Source: Phycisphaeraceae bacterium
GTDB taxonomy: Bacteria; Planctomycetota; Phycisphaerae; Phycisphaerales; Phycisphaeraceae
Assembly (NCBI GenBank): GCA_028277745.1
Contig: JANQFR010000005.1
Location: 1 to 64,000 of the forward strand
Length of the DNA stretch: 64,000 bases
Direction: 5' to 3'
A program made the translations under genes and the position numbers. The notes under the pieces were generated by a model. The model was not told where the DNA came from and ran no database searches. It worked only from the letters and a program-made list of their open reading frames with translations. This document shows, one piece after another, positions 15,674 to 24,567 of this stretch; the stretch's first letter is position 1, and every line of letters starts with the position of its first letter.

Positions 15674-17479
15674 CTAGACCGCGGCGATCGACTGTTGTTG
15701 ATAGCGGACCCGCGCCAGAGTTTCAACCGGCCATTCATCGGTGTCGTCCTCCAGCGGCAGATCGATCCGGTCGCGACGCAGCGAGCTGAGATACGCCGCG
15801 AGGTTGATCTCCGACGACGGCGCGACGGCGTTCAAGGATGTGCAGGGCTCGGGGCCGCCTTCGATCCAGGAAACCAGGTCGGTCACGAGCCGGTCCCACG
15901 TCTCGGTGAAGGGCTGCTCAAAGCGTTCCTCGGCCTGGCCCGATGCGTTCTGGAGCACGAGCCGGTGCCCCGCGTGGCCGTAGATGCGCAGCGTGCCCGT
16001 GGTCCCGGTGAGGGTCATGTGCATGGGCGCCTCGTCGCTGTGAAACGCGTGGCCGCCGTCGAGCAAGGCCTTGACGCCGTCGTCGAACTGGTAGTACGCG
16101 ATGGCGTGGTCCTCCATCGCGTGGCCGTAGCCGCGCGTCTCGCGGACCCGCGCCTGGCCCATCACCCAGGACACGGGCCGGTCGTGGCGCAGGAAGCGGA
16201 ACATGTCCAGCCAGTGGCTGCCCCACTCGGCGAGGTCCCACCCTTCGATGCCCGCAAAGAACAGGACGGGCCGACCGATCGCGCCCTCGTCGATCAGTTG
16301 TCGGGCGCGGCGGAAGCCCTCGCAGTAGCGTCGGACGTGCGCGACCACCATTTTGACGCCGGTCCGTTCCACGACGCCTCGCACTGCATCGAGTTCGACC
16401 GGCGACGCCGCCAGCGGTTTCTCGCAGATGATGCCTTTGACGCCCGACTCGGCCGCGGCTTCGATCATCTCGCGGTGCAGGCCCAGGTGGGTGCCGATGC
16501 TCACGAGGTCGGGCCAGGCCTCGTCGAGCATGCGGCGGTAGTCCTCGTATCGCCCCGCTTCGGGTAGTTTGTATTTCTGTGCGAACGCGTCGAGGTTCGG
16601 GCGGGAGATGTCGGCCGCCATCGACAAGGCGACCCGCGGGTGGCCGCGGAACGCGTCGGCGTGCCAGTACCCGATGCCGAAGCCGCCCGCCTTTTTGTCC
16701 TTGCGCTCGCCGGATTCACCGCAGCCGATGACGGCGGCGCGGTAGGGGGCCCGGGTCTCGTCTTCGGGCGTTTCCAGGGCCCAGCTCACGGTGTTCCGCC
16801 AGAGGCGTTGCATCATGGGGTGCTCGAAGACGCCCATGTCGTGGCCGTTGACCAGGTAGGCCAGTCTTCCGGCCCCCGGCGCTCGCCCGCCTTCGCCCTC
16901 GAGGGCGAAGATCATCGGCAGCTCGCGGCCGTCGTAGCGGGTCGACGCCAACACGCGCGGCTCGACGCCGGGCATGACCTTGATGTCGTAGTAAGCCTCG
17001 TCGGTCAGCTGGAAGTCGTCCACGCCCCGGGTGATCGGGTGGGCGCGGTCGGTCAGCCGGATGTCGAGCTCATGGATGGGCGAGTGCTTGGTCACCCCCC
17101 ACTCCCAGGTCAGGCCCAGCAGTTCGCCGAAGCGGGGCCAGTCGTCATAGCAGCCCGACGCGCCGTGGTGGATGATGATCGGGCGGCCGGAGCGGACATA
17201 CGCCTCGAACGCCTGCTTGTGCCGGTCTTCCAGGGGGACGTAAGGCATCGGCCTGCGGATATGAGGCAGCCCGCTCCAGTGCAGGCCCATCAGTACCAGC
17301 AGGCCGCAGTTGTCGAGGACCGCCGGCTCCAGGGCGTCTTTGCCTTCAAGATAGTGGTAGCGGTAGTCGTCTGGCCCCAGCCAGCCGGCGATCCGGCGGG
17401 CCTGGGCCTCGACCGGGTGAAAAGCCGGCGCCCCAAGCAGGAAAACAATGTGAGTCGGCCCAGACAAAACAAGCTCCAA
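15674..17479 (-). CDS. ThuA-domain / Gfo-Idh-MocA oxidoreductase fusion
   Basis: A 601-residue two-domain protein. Residues about 8-240 form a ThuA-like, glutamine-amidotransferase-fold domain (ending VNGHDMGVFEHPMMQRLWRN). Residues about 247-600 are a Gfo/Idh/MocA oxidoreductase, with AAVIGCGESGERK at the NAD(P) site and the signature GIICEKPLA. The two families are usually separate genes that co-occur in sugar loci. Such oxidoreductases oxidise or epimerise sugars, and ThuA proteins process keto-sugar derivatives. No signal peptide, so cytoplasmic. A separate promoter lies upstream and the sulfatase gene downstream. The substrate is unknown. Confidence 0.88.
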   Translation of the reverse strand: MELVLSGPTHIVFLLGAPAFHPVEAQARRIAGWLGPDDYRYHYLEGKDALEPAVLDNCGLLVLMGLHWSGLPHIRRPMPYVPLEDRHKQAFEAYVRSGRPIIIHHGASGCYDDWPRFGELLGLTWEWGVTKHSPIHELDIRLTDRAHPITRGVDDFQLTDEAYYDIKVMPGVEPRVLASTRYDGRELPMIFALEGEGGRAPGAGRLAYLVNGHDMGVFEHPMMQRLWRNTVSWALETPEDETRAPYRAAVIGCGESGERKDKKAGGFGIGYWHADAFRGHPRVALSMAADISRPNLDAFAQKYKLPEAGRYEDYRRMLDEAWPDLVSIGTHLGLHREMIEAAAESGVKGIICEKPLAASPVELDAVRGVVERTGVKMVVAHVRRYCEGFRRARQLIDEGAIGRPVLFFAGIEGWDLAEWGSHWLDMFRFLRHDRPVSWVMGQARVRETRGYGHAMEDHAIAYYQFDDGVKALLDGGHAFHSDEAPMHMTLTGTTGTLRIYGHAGHRLVLQNASGQAEERFEQPFTETWDRLVTDLVSWIEGGPEPCTSLNAVAPSSEINLAAYLSSLRRDRIDLPLEDDTDEWPVETLARVRYQQQSIAAV

Positions 17480-17490
17480 TCATCTATCCG

Positions 17491-17513
17491 TGTCATGCAT
17501 GACAAAACGCGTT
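17491..17513. promoter_or_regulatory. Operator-like palindromes before the ThuA-Gfo/Idh gene
   Basis: TGTCATGCATGACA (17491-17504) is a perfect 14-base palindrome. Two bases later AACGCGTT (17506-17513) has the CG-centred symmetry of LacI-family operators. Both lie between the probable promoter and the gene start at 17479, where a bound repressor would block transcription. Confidence 0.5.
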
Positions 17514-17548
17514 AAACGGCTTACAGTGCCAAAACGATTTATCTTGAT

Positions 17549-17576
17549 AGAATAGCGTTTTTCGCCCGCCAATCAA
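17549..17576 (-). promoter_or_regulatory. Candidate promoter for the ThuA-Gfo/Idh and sulfatase genes
   Basis: On the minus strand TTGATT (17576-17571) and TATTCT (17554-17549) are separated by 16 bases. The expected start site is near 17542, upstream of the two operator-like palindromes. Confidence 0.45.
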
Positions 17577-17677
17577 GAGACCTTCCGACGCCAGAAAGCC
17601 CCCGGGGTCCACCTCCGCATGGCTCGCGACTGGGTTGAGCACATCCCCCCATCTTTTGTGGATTGACGGAGCCTGGC

Positions 17678-18535
17678 CTAGCCTTTTACCCCCGACGTCG
17701 CGCCGGTGTCGACGAAGTAGCGCTGCGCCGCGAAAAACAGGGCGATGCAGGGCAACATCGTGACGAAGCTGGCGGCCATGAGCAGCTGGACGTTGCTCAC
17801 GCCGTACCGTCCGTTGAAAACATTGAGCGCCAGGGCGAGGGTGTTGTTCTGGGGGTCGTTGATGTAGATCAGCGGCCCGAGGAAGTCGTTCCAGGTGAAC
17901 ATGAAGGTGTAGATCGCGACGATGGCGATGACCGGACCCGACAGCGGCAGCATCAGCCGCCAGTAGATCATCCAGTTGCCGGCGCCGTCGATGCGGGCGG
18001 CCTCGATCAACTCCTCGGGGACCTGGCTGAAGAACTGGCGGAACATGAACACGTAAAACGGTGTCCCCAGCCAGAGCGGGAGGATCAGCGGCCAGAACGT
18101 GTCGATCATCCCCAGGTACCGGAACCCGATGAACAGAGGGATCATGCTTACCTGTGGGGGGAGCATCATCGTCGAGAGCATCAGCAGGAACAGGAAGCCG
18201 CGCCCGCGGAAACGGAACCGCGCGAAGCCGAACCCGACCATGCTCGACGAGAGCACCTGCCCGATCACGCACAGCGTGGTGATCACAACCGTGTTGGCCA
18301 GCGCGTTGGTGAAGCCCATCTTCGCCAGCGCGTCGGGGTAGTTCGACCAGAGGAACTGCCCGGGCAGCAGCGTCGGGGGGATGATGCTGGCCTCGGCCTC
18401 GGTCTTGAGGCTGTTGCTGAGCATCCAGTAGAAGGGGATCAGCAGCAGGGCGGCGCCGGCGAGCAGAAGCGTATAGGTCGGCCATGCCCCGGCGCCGCGG
18501 CGCCGCCTCCCGCGGGTTGTGCCGGTTGCCGTCAT
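17678..18535 (-). CDS. Sugar ABC transporter permease, MalG type
   Basis: A 285-residue, six-helix permease with the EAA loop IEAARIDGAGNWMIYWRLML and the family ending TGATSGVKG. It begins 2 bases after the stop of the binding-protein/permease fusion, which must supply both the second membrane subunit and the substrate-binding domain. No ATPase gene is adjacent. About 200 non-coding bases with a new promoter separate it from the next gene. Confidence 0.93.
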   Translation of the reverse strand: MTATGTTRGRRRRGAGAWPTYTLLLAGAALLLIPFYWMLSNSLKTEAEASIIPPTLLPGQFLWSNYPDALAKMGFTNALANTVVITTLCVIGQVLSSSMVGFGFARFRFRGRGFLFLLMLSTMMLPPQVSMIPLFIGFRYLGMIDTFWPLILPLWLGTPFYVFMFRQFFSQVPEELIEAARIDGAGNWMIYWRLMLPLSGPVIAIVAIYTFMFTWNDFLGPLIYINDPQNNTLALALNVFNGRYGVSNVQLLMAASFVTMLPCIALFFAAQRYFVDTGATSGVKG

Positions 18536-18537
18536 GT

Positions 18538-20904
18538 CTACCGCAGTCCTTCGTAATGCACCCAGCGTTTGCTCGACTTCACCACCGCCAGGGTCAGCGC
18601 CAGCAGCACGATGAACAGGACCCAGGCCATGGCGCTGGCGTAGCCCATCTTGTGATACTCAAATGCTTCGCGGTACAGCTTCAGCACATACACCAGCGTG
18701 GCGTCGCCCGGCCCGCCCCCGGTCATGACGTAGACCTGCGTGAAGATCTGGAACGACCCGATGAGGCTCATGACCAGGTTGAAGAAGATCAGCGGGCTGA
18801 GCATCGGGATGGTGATCGTGAAGAACCGGCGGACCCGGCCGGCGCCGTCGATCCGCGCCGCTTCATAGAGCGAGGCGGGGATGTTCTTGAGCCCGGCCAG
18901 GTAAATCACCATCCCTGCGCCCACGCCCCACAGCGCCATGATCACGAACGCGGGGATCGCAAAGGCCTCCGCGTCGGCGCCGAACCAGTCCGGGGCCGCA
19001 AACCCCAGCGGGTTCAGGAAAACGTTGAGCACGCGGTTGAGGATGCCCTTGTCGGGATCAAAGATCATCACCCATAGCGTCGCCAACGCCACGCCGGAGA
19101 CGACCGACGGCACAAAAAAGATCGTGCGGAAGACCGTGATCCCCCGCACCGCCTGGTTCATCAACACCGCCACCAGCAGCGCCGCGACCTGCAGCACCGG
19201 CACCGCCAACGCCGCGTAGTAGAACGTGACCCAGAGCGACTTGATAAAGCCCACGTCGTGCGTGAACAGGTGCGTGTAATTGCTCAGGCCGACGTACTCG
19301 GCCCGGCTCAGCGGCTGCATGCTCGTCCACCGCGACACGCTCAACAGCAGCGACACCACCATCGGCCCCAGCGTCAGCGCCAGGAAGCCGACGATCCACG
19401 GCGAGATGAAGAACCAGCCCGCCCGCTCGTGGGCCCGGTCGATCGACCCGAGTTTCTCTTTGCGAAGCCACGCAAAAAGCAGCCCCCCCGCCAGCAGGAC
19501 CACGCCCGCCGCGACGGCGCCGATCACGTCCCACCGCATCACGGGAAACGTGTTCTGGCGCAGCGGTGAGCCCAACTCGTCCAGCCAGCGCCGCTCGACA
19601 TGGGCCGCGGCGGCTTCCGGGGTGAGGCGGTTGAGGCGGATGGCCTGATCGATCTCTTCGTTCAGGTATCGCGCGAACTCGGTTTCCTGCGGCATCTGCG
19701 CGACCCGAGCGTTGTCCATCAGATCGATAAACAGACCCGCGTTCGCGGGCGGCAAGCCCGGCTGGAGGAAGTCGTCGGACTCGGCGGCCGCGCGGGTCGG
19801 CGGGATCGCCAGGCCCGAGCGCGCGGTCAGCTTTTGCCCCTCCGGGCCGCAGAGGAACCGAAGCAGGCGGAAAGCTTCATCCTTGTGCCGGCTCGCCGAC
19901 GCCATCGCCCAGCAGACGGTCACGATCGCCGAGCGCGGATCGACGCCGGGCTCGTGCGGCAACGGCACGACGTCCCACGCAAACGTGTCGATCGATCGGA
20001 AGCGCGGCGTGCGCCATCGGCCGATCGGCCCAACCACGCCGATGCGCCCGGTGTAGAACTCCTGTTCGCCAAGCCCCTGCGCATCGCCGGTGGTGGCGTT
20101 GTAGATCGTCCGCTCCTCGAAACGCAGCCGTTGGATCCGCCGCAGCGCCGCCTGCGCCCCGGGTTCGTCGAGCGTAACATCGGTCAGGTCCGCGTCCGTG
20201 AAGAAATCGCCGCCGTGCGACCAGACCAGTTGCCGCAGCACGTCCGGCCAGGTCGCGAGCACGCCCCCGTACACCTTTCCGGAAGGGTCTGTGAGCTGAG
20301 CGATTTTGCGCATCGCGTCGTCGAATTCCTCCCATGTCCACCCGTTGTAGGGCGGCGCGACGCCCGCGCGGTGGAAGAGGTCGAGGTTGATGTACATCAC
20401 CATCGTGGTGAAATCTTTGGGAATGCCGTAAAGCGGCCCCGCCCCGATGCGCTGGCCGTCGTAGCGGAACGCGTCGATCAGCACGGGGAAAAAAGCGTCC
20501 AGCCAGGGCGTCTCGGCCGCCCGTGCGTCCGCCGCGATGCGTTCGTCCAAAGGCTCGAGCAGCCCCATGCCCGCCATCTTGGGCAGTTGGCCTGAGCCGA
20601 GGTAGAACAGGTCCGGCGGGCCGCCCGCGGCGAACATCGTGTTCAGCTTGGCGTCGTAATCGCTGGCGTGGATGCGGTTGACCCGGATGTCGGGGTTCTC
20701 CGCCTCAAAGGCTTCCACCAGCGACGCGACGATGTCGGTCTCGGCGTTGTCGCCCCAGTGCAGGACCGTCAACTCGGTGCGCTGATCGAACCGGTCCGCC
20801 CCCCATTGCCGCAGCGTGCGCGTCCCCACGTGGATAAACGACCAGACCACCGCCAGCCCAGCGGCAAGGGTGAGCAGGATGCGAAGGGCGCGCGTCAGCT
20901 TCAT
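18538..20904 (-). CDS. Fused substrate-binding protein and MalF-type permease
   Basis: A 788-residue polypeptide combining two normally separate importer subunits. An N-terminal anchor helix (LLTLAAGLAVVWSFIHVG) precedes a family-1 binding domain (about residues 40-455; LTVLHWGDNAETDIV, GGPPDLFYLGSGQLPKMA). A second helix (about 460-482) leads to a short cytoplasmic stretch and a full MalF-like permease (about 490-788). The permease carries the EAA loop YEAARIDGAGRVRRFF near residue 680. The topology is consistent: the binding domain sits outside between two helices and the permease starts inside. The single frame shows no weak joint. It starts 42 bases after the PEP-CTERM gene. Confidence 0.9.
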   Translation of the reverse strand: MKLTRALRILLTLAAGLAVVWSFIHVGTRTLRQWGADRFDQRTELTVLHWGDNAETDIVASLVEAFEAENPDIRVNRIHASDYDAKLNTMFAAGGPPDLFYLGSGQLPKMAGMGLLEPLDERIAADARAAETPWLDAFFPVLIDAFRYDGQRIGAGPLYGIPKDFTTMVMYINLDLFHRAGVAPPYNGWTWEEFDDAMRKIAQLTDPSGKVYGGVLATWPDVLRQLVWSHGGDFFTDADLTDVTLDEPGAQAALRRIQRLRFEERTIYNATTGDAQGLGEQEFYTGRIGVVGPIGRWRTPRFRSIDTFAWDVVPLPHEPGVDPRSAIVTVCWAMASASRHKDEAFRLLRFLCGPEGQKLTARSGLAIPPTRAAAESDDFLQPGLPPANAGLFIDLMDNARVAQMPQETEFARYLNEEIDQAIRLNRLTPEAAAAHVERRWLDELGSPLRQNTFPVMRWDVIGAVAAGVVLLAGGLLFAWLRKEKLGSIDRAHERAGWFFISPWIVGFLALTLGPMVVSLLLSVSRWTSMQPLSRAEYVGLSNYTHLFTHDVGFIKSLWVTFYYAALAVPVLQVAALLVAVLMNQAVRGITVFRTIFFVPSVVSGVALATLWVMIFDPDKGILNRVLNVFLNPLGFAAPDWFGADAEAFAIPAFVIMALWGVGAGMVIYLAGLKNIPASLYEAARIDGAGRVRRFFTITIPMLSPLIFFNLVMSLIGSFQIFTQVYVMTGGGPGDATLVYVLKLYREAFEYHKMGYASAMAWVLFIVLLALTLAVVKSSKRWVHYEGLR

Positions 20905-20946
20905 GCCGTGATCATTGAGCCGAGGCCCGTTCGCCGGAGCCGGCGC

Positions 20947-21738
20947 TTAGAGCCCGCGCGGCTGGCGAAGGATCATCATGCCTCCCAGCCCAATCAACGC
21001 GAGGGAGGCGGGCTCGGGGACGATGCTCAAATTATTCACGTAAAGGTCCTGCTCCGAGCCGCCCGGGCCGTTGAAGTGAAAGAGCTCGAAGCGTTCCGCG
21101 ACGCCGGCGTAGGTCCCGCTGTCGAAATCGTTGATCCCGCCGCTGCGGGTGATCGACCACGTGCCGCCGCCCGCGCTGGTTTGTGTGATCATGATGCTGA
21201 ACGCGGTGTTGGCGTCGTAAGCGTCGCCGATGCTTCCGTTGCCGGTAGCCGCGTTTTCGACCGTGTAGTCGTCGCCGCCGCCGAGGTTGCCGATCGTAAA
21301 AGAGAACAGCTTGTTGGCGTCCGCGTCGGTGAGATGGAACCCTTTCAACCCACCCCGGAAGTTCACGGCAAGGTCGAGCGAGAACGTCTGTCCGACCGAC
21401 AGCGCCGATCCGAAAGAACGGGCCATGTTGACGAAGCTCCCGTCGTCCCCGAAGGAGAACAGCGCGAAAGACTCGCCGGCCATATTGATATCCGCGCCCG
21501 CGCCGCTCGCCAGGTTGGTCGAGTCGCCGATGAATTTCCCGGCCCCCCCGTTCTGGGTCTCGCCCCAGGCGCCGAACGCCGCGTCGCCGGTGATCGACCC
21601 GTCGTCGCCGTTGTCAAAACCATCGTCATAAGCGGCAGCGCCGGCGTGGTCCGTGCCGATCACCGCGGCGCTGGACGTGCCGGACAAGGCGAACAGGCCA
21701 AACGCGACAAGCCATATCTCTGCAATCAGAAGTTTCAT
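20947..21738 (-). CDS. PEP-CTERM sorting-domain protein
   Basis: A 263-residue secreted protein. The start at 21738 is chosen because GGAGGT lies six bases before it and a clean signal peptide follows (MKLLIAEIWLVAFGLFALSG, then a cleavage region SSAA). The C-terminus VPEPASLALIGLGGMMIL followed by Arg is the PEP-CTERM anchor recognised by an exosortase. The Asp/Gly-rich beta body has ADANKLFSFTIGN-type segments like the other PEP-CTERM proteins here. It probably displays at the cell surface; a carbohydrate-binding role is suggested only by position between the pseudopilin and transporter genes. Confidence 0.88.
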   Translation of the reverse strand: MKLLIAEIWLVAFGLFALSGTSSAAVIGTDHAGAAAYDDGFDNGDDGSITGDAAFGAWGETQNGGAGKFIGDSTNLASGAGADINMAGESFALFSFGDDGSFVNMARSFGSALSVGQTFSLDLAVNFRGGLKGFHLTDADANKLFSFTIGNLGGGDDYTVENAATGNGSIGDAYDANTAFSIMITQTSAGGGTWSITRSGGINDFDSGTYAGVAERFELFHFNGPGGSEQDLYVNNLSIVPEPASLALIGLGGMMILRQPRGL

Positions 21739-21921
21739 ACGTGGACCTCCATCCAAAGGAAACAAACGATGTGCCCCGTCTGCCTTGAAGCGTCAAGCCA
21801 GACCAACGTTAAGCGTGCGTCCGCCGTCGCGCGATCTCGTCGGGCGGCGCGCCGGCGGACCTCGATGCGACAGGCGAATGGTTCGGTTTGCTCGTGAGAT
21901 CGGGTCATGGTGGATCGTCCC

Positions 21922-22422
21922 TCAGCGTGACGGCAGGACCGGCTCCAGCGCGTCTCGGGAGCCGCCGGGCGCCCGGATATCCAGGACCCGAAGGGCCGCG
22001 GGCTCACTGCGCTTGGTCCAACCGGCGTCGCCCGGCTTTTTAATCTCCTGGTCGCGCAAGGCGGGGCCTCGCGGCGCCGCCGGGTCCGCATGACGCGGCT
22101 GGTCCGCCGCCGCCAACCGCTCGCGGGCCTCGGGCGTCAACCGTTCCAGGTACCCGACGAAAGGGGCCCCGTCCGCCGCCCGGAAGACATGAGCCCGGTA
22201 CGCCGGCCGGCCTTCGTGATCGAAACCGCTGATCTTGTCGGCGTCGTCGAGGAAGTAAGACCGGCCGTCATCCACGCTGTAGAACGCCTTGTCGGTCGCC
22301 CGGTCGGGGCCGGCGTTGACGAACGAGCGGTAGCCGATCGCGCCGACCAGGATGGCGATGATCGCCAACAAAACCGCGGCGGCGCCCCCCTGGTTCTGTT
22401 CAAGGATCTTTCGGATATTCAT
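21922..22422 (-). CDS. Small membrane-anchored protein next to the pseudopilin
   Basis: A 166-residue protein, start chosen at 22422 (MNIRKILEQNQGG) because one hydrophobic helix (AAAVLLAIIAILVGAIGY) follows at once. The exposed part has a Tyr/Asp-rich motif, KAFYSVDDGRSYFLDDADKI, then FDHEGRPAYRAHVF and FVGYLERLTPEA. I recognise no named family. The pattern DDG-(S/T)-x-F plus FDHxGxPAxRAHVF looks like a conserved domain, possibly an accessory of the pseudopilin 50 bases upstream. Codons before 22422 lack coding character and overlap the pseudopilin terminus. Confidence 0.7.
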   Translation of the reverse strand: MNIRKILEQNQGGAAAVLLAIIAILVGAIGYRSFVNAGPDRATDKAFYSVDDGRSYFLDDADKISGFDHEGRPAYRAHVFRAADGAPFVGYLERLTPEARERLAAADQPRHADPAAPRGPALRDQEIKKPGDAGWTKRSEPAALRVLDIRAPGGSRDALEPVLPSR

Positions 22423-22472
22423 CACGCTTACTCGGCTTAAAAACCCGTGCAACGTTTTGGGACGCCCTAGAA

Positions 22473-23303
22473 CTACGGGCTCTGGTTGGTTAGTGGGTTG
22501 CCGCTGTTGTAAACACTCGGCATATAAAGCATGCGCCACATCGTCAGCGGCTGGGTGGTCGAGCCGCCCAGTTGCTCCCACGTGTCGCCCCACCGGATGA
22601 CCGTGGCGTGCCCGTCGAGGAACAGAAAATTCGAGGCGCCGTCGTTGACATTGCTCCCGCCGCCATGACGGTTGTAATCGACGTTGTCAACCGTGAGCCG
22701 TCCGACCCTGATGTCGCTGTCGGACTTCCAGGTCGAGAGCCACTGCTGGGGGTATTGCGCAGCGTTGATGCCTTCCGCGATGATCATCGTGTCCGAAGGC
22801 TGCGGGACATGGTCGAGTTTCAAGCCGGTTTCTTCATCCGCGTAATGGCTCATGTTCCAGACGTAAGAAGCGTGGATATTGTCGTCCTCATGGTTGGGCC
22901 CGGCCCAGGCGCCGGTCCATTCCCCGTAGAAGAACTCTCCCGGATCGCTGGGGCATCGGAACACGTCCTTGACGCCGTTCATCTGTTGAGAAAGCACATA
23001 GTTCCAGCTGTAGAGCGGGTCCGTGAACTCCCATGACGTGTCACTCATGTTTGGGCCCGTATTGGCCCAGCTCCGGACAAGCCAGCCTTTGCGTTCGGTG
23101 GCGAACGCCTGGTTGGCCAGGCCGATCTGCCGCAGGTTGGACAGGCAGGCCGCGCCCCGCGCCGCATCGCGGGCGGCGCCCAGGGCCGGGAGCAGGAGGC
23201 CGATCAACAACGCAATGATCGAGATGACCACCAGCAATTCAACGAGCGTGAAGGCAGCCCGACCCGGCGTCTTTCGATTTGTGATGCGATCTGATGCGTT
23301 CAT
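22473..23303 (-). CDS. Type II secretion-like pseudopilin (prepilin N-terminal motif, H-X9-DG type)
   Basis: A 276-residue protein, start chosen at 23303 ([17 protein letters not shown]). It carries a class III prepilin signal, with cleavage before [18 protein letters not shown] and Glu at +5. It continues with the planctomycete pseudopilin pattern [20 protein letters not shown]. The C-terminal [13 protein letters not shown] is the DG motif of the H-X9-DG family. Processed by a prepilin peptidase, it would sit in the inner membrane with its globular domain outside. It lies between a LacI regulator and a small anchored protein, part of a recurring module. Confidence 0.9.
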   Translation of the reverse strand: MNASDRITNRKTPGRAAFTLVELLVVISIIALLIGLLLPALGAARDAARGAACLSNLRQIGLANQAFATERKGWLVRSWANTGPNMSDTSWEFTDPLYSWNYVLSQQMNGVKDVFRCPSDPGEFFYGEWTGAWAGPNHEDDNIHASYVWNMSHYADEETGLKLDHVPQPSDTMIIAEGINAAQYPQQWLSTWKSDSDIRVGRLTVDNVDYNRHGGGSNVNDGASNFLFLDGHATVIRWGDTWEQLGGSTTQPLTMWRMLYMPSVYNSGNPLTNQSP

Positions 23304-23328
23304 TTCTCTGACCTGTAAATGAAAACAC

Positions 23329-24378
23329 TCATGACGGGCAGGGGCCGGTGGTCCGGCCGACGACGAGCCCGCCTCCGGGGACCAGGCGGTGAATCGGGTC
23401 CCGCTTCGGATTCTGAATGATCTGCTCAAGACACGCAGCGCAGGCCTTGCCTTCCTCCTCCACCGGGCACGACACGGTGGTGATCTGGTGCCCCGGCGCC
23501 GAGACCAGCGGCGAATCGCCGATGGTGGCGACCGAGACATCCTCGGGGCAGCGCAGCCCCTGGGCCCGGAGGATGCCGAGCACGCTGATGGCGATATCGT
23601 CGTAGAGCGCGAAAAAGGCCGTCGGCCGGTCGGGTCCCGCAAGCAGTTGCCTGACCGGCGCCTCGAAGTCCGCGCCCGGCTCGTTCAGGACGATGTCCCG
23701 GCGCGAGCACGCCAGCCCCGCCTCCTCCAGGGTGTCACGGTAGACCCGGCGCCGGGCCGCGGAGATCGTCCGGCTGTCGCGCACGCCCAGGTACGCGATG
23801 CGTCGGTGCCCCAGCTCGATCAGATGCCGGACCGCAACCCCCACCGCGGCAGGGTCCCACGCCGCGTAGCTGATCGCGTCCAGCCCCTTCGGGGCATCGC
23901 CCAGAAACACCAGCGGCACGCCCCGGTCACGGACCTGCAGGTAACGGTTGAAGCCGTCCGCCAGCGGGTTGCAGATGATGCCGTCCACCCGACGCTCGAC
24001 CAGCGACCGGAGCAGCTCACGCTCCAGCTCGCCGGACCCGTAATGGCACACGATCAGCGGAACCGTCTTGGAATCGCCGAGGCCTTCCGCGATGCCCTGG
24101 GTGATGCGGTGGGCCCAGTCTCCCTTGAGGTGCGGGAACACCACGCCGATCGCGTGGGTCCGCTTCTGGCGTAATCCGCGCGCCAGGGCGTTGGGGACGT
24201 AGTCCACCTCTTCCGCCGCGGCCAGGATCCGCTTGATCGTCTCCGGGGCGATCTTGCGCGCTTCCGCCTGGCCGTTGAGCACGAACGAGACGGTCGTCGG
24301 CGAGAGCCCAAGGTGCTTGGCGAGCCCGCTGAGCGTGGTCACCCGTCCGGTCGGCTTGTTCTTGATTTTGGCGGTCAT
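23329..24378 (-). CDS. LacI-family transcriptional regulator
   Basis: A 349-residue repressor. The N-terminal helix-turn-helix ([20 protein letters not shown], residues about 15-34) is followed by a hinge with ARGLRQ. The periplasmic-binding-protein-like sensor domain starts at [13 protein letters not shown]. It is divergent from the GH31 glycosidase gene across a 190-base region with two operator-like dyads. It heads the minus-strand run of pseudopilin, PEP-CTERM, transporter and catabolic genes. The inducer is probably a sugar released by the GH31 enzyme (inference). Confidence 0.95.
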   Translation of the reverse strand: MTAKIKNKPTGRVTTLSGLAKHLGLSPTTVSFVLNGQAEARKIAPETIKRILAAAEEVDYVPNALARGLRQKRTHAIGVVFPHLKGDWAHRITQGIAEGLGDSKTVPLIVCHYGSGELERELLRSLVERRVDGIICNPLADGFNRYLQVRDRGVPLVFLGDAPKGLDAISYAAWDPAAVGVAVRHLIELGHRRIAYLGVRDSRTISAARRRVYRDTLEEAGLACSRRDIVLNEPGADFEAPVRQLLAGPDRPTAFFALYDDIAISVLGILRAQGLRCPEDVSVATIGDSPLVSAPGHQITTVSCPVEEEGKACAACLEQIIQNPKRDPIHRLVPGGGLVVGRTTGPCPS

Positions 24379-24435
24379 CGGTTGTGTGAGCCTATACCGA
24401 AACGGAATTACGCGGGAGACGGATCGTAAGCCTGA

Positions 24436-24490
24436 AACTAATTCCTTTTAGTTGACAACCGGAGTGTAGATGACTAAAACCATTTAGTCA
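24436..24490 (+). promoter_or_regulatory. Promoter and LacI operator candidates in the regulator/GH31 divergent region
   Basis: TTGACA at 24452-24457 and TAAAAC at 24475-24480 are 17 bases apart and face the GH31 gene. Dyad one, AACTAA-N6-TTAGTT (24436-24453), overlaps the -35. Dyad two, TGACTAAA-N4-TTTAGTCA (24471-24490), is perfect over 8-bp arms and overlaps the -10. Both share the ACTAA/TTAGT core, so they may bind the same regulator. Confidence 0.55.
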
Positions 24491-24567
24491 ACCCTCGATA
24501 TCTACTACTTCTCGAAAATGCTGAATTTCCGCCCCGCTGAACCGGTCTTCAGGAGTTGAAACAGGTC

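Noticed and set aside
24453-24458. TTGTCA as -35 of the LacI gene on the minus strand
   Set aside because: No acceptable -10 lies at 15-19 bases; the regulator promoter remains unassigned.
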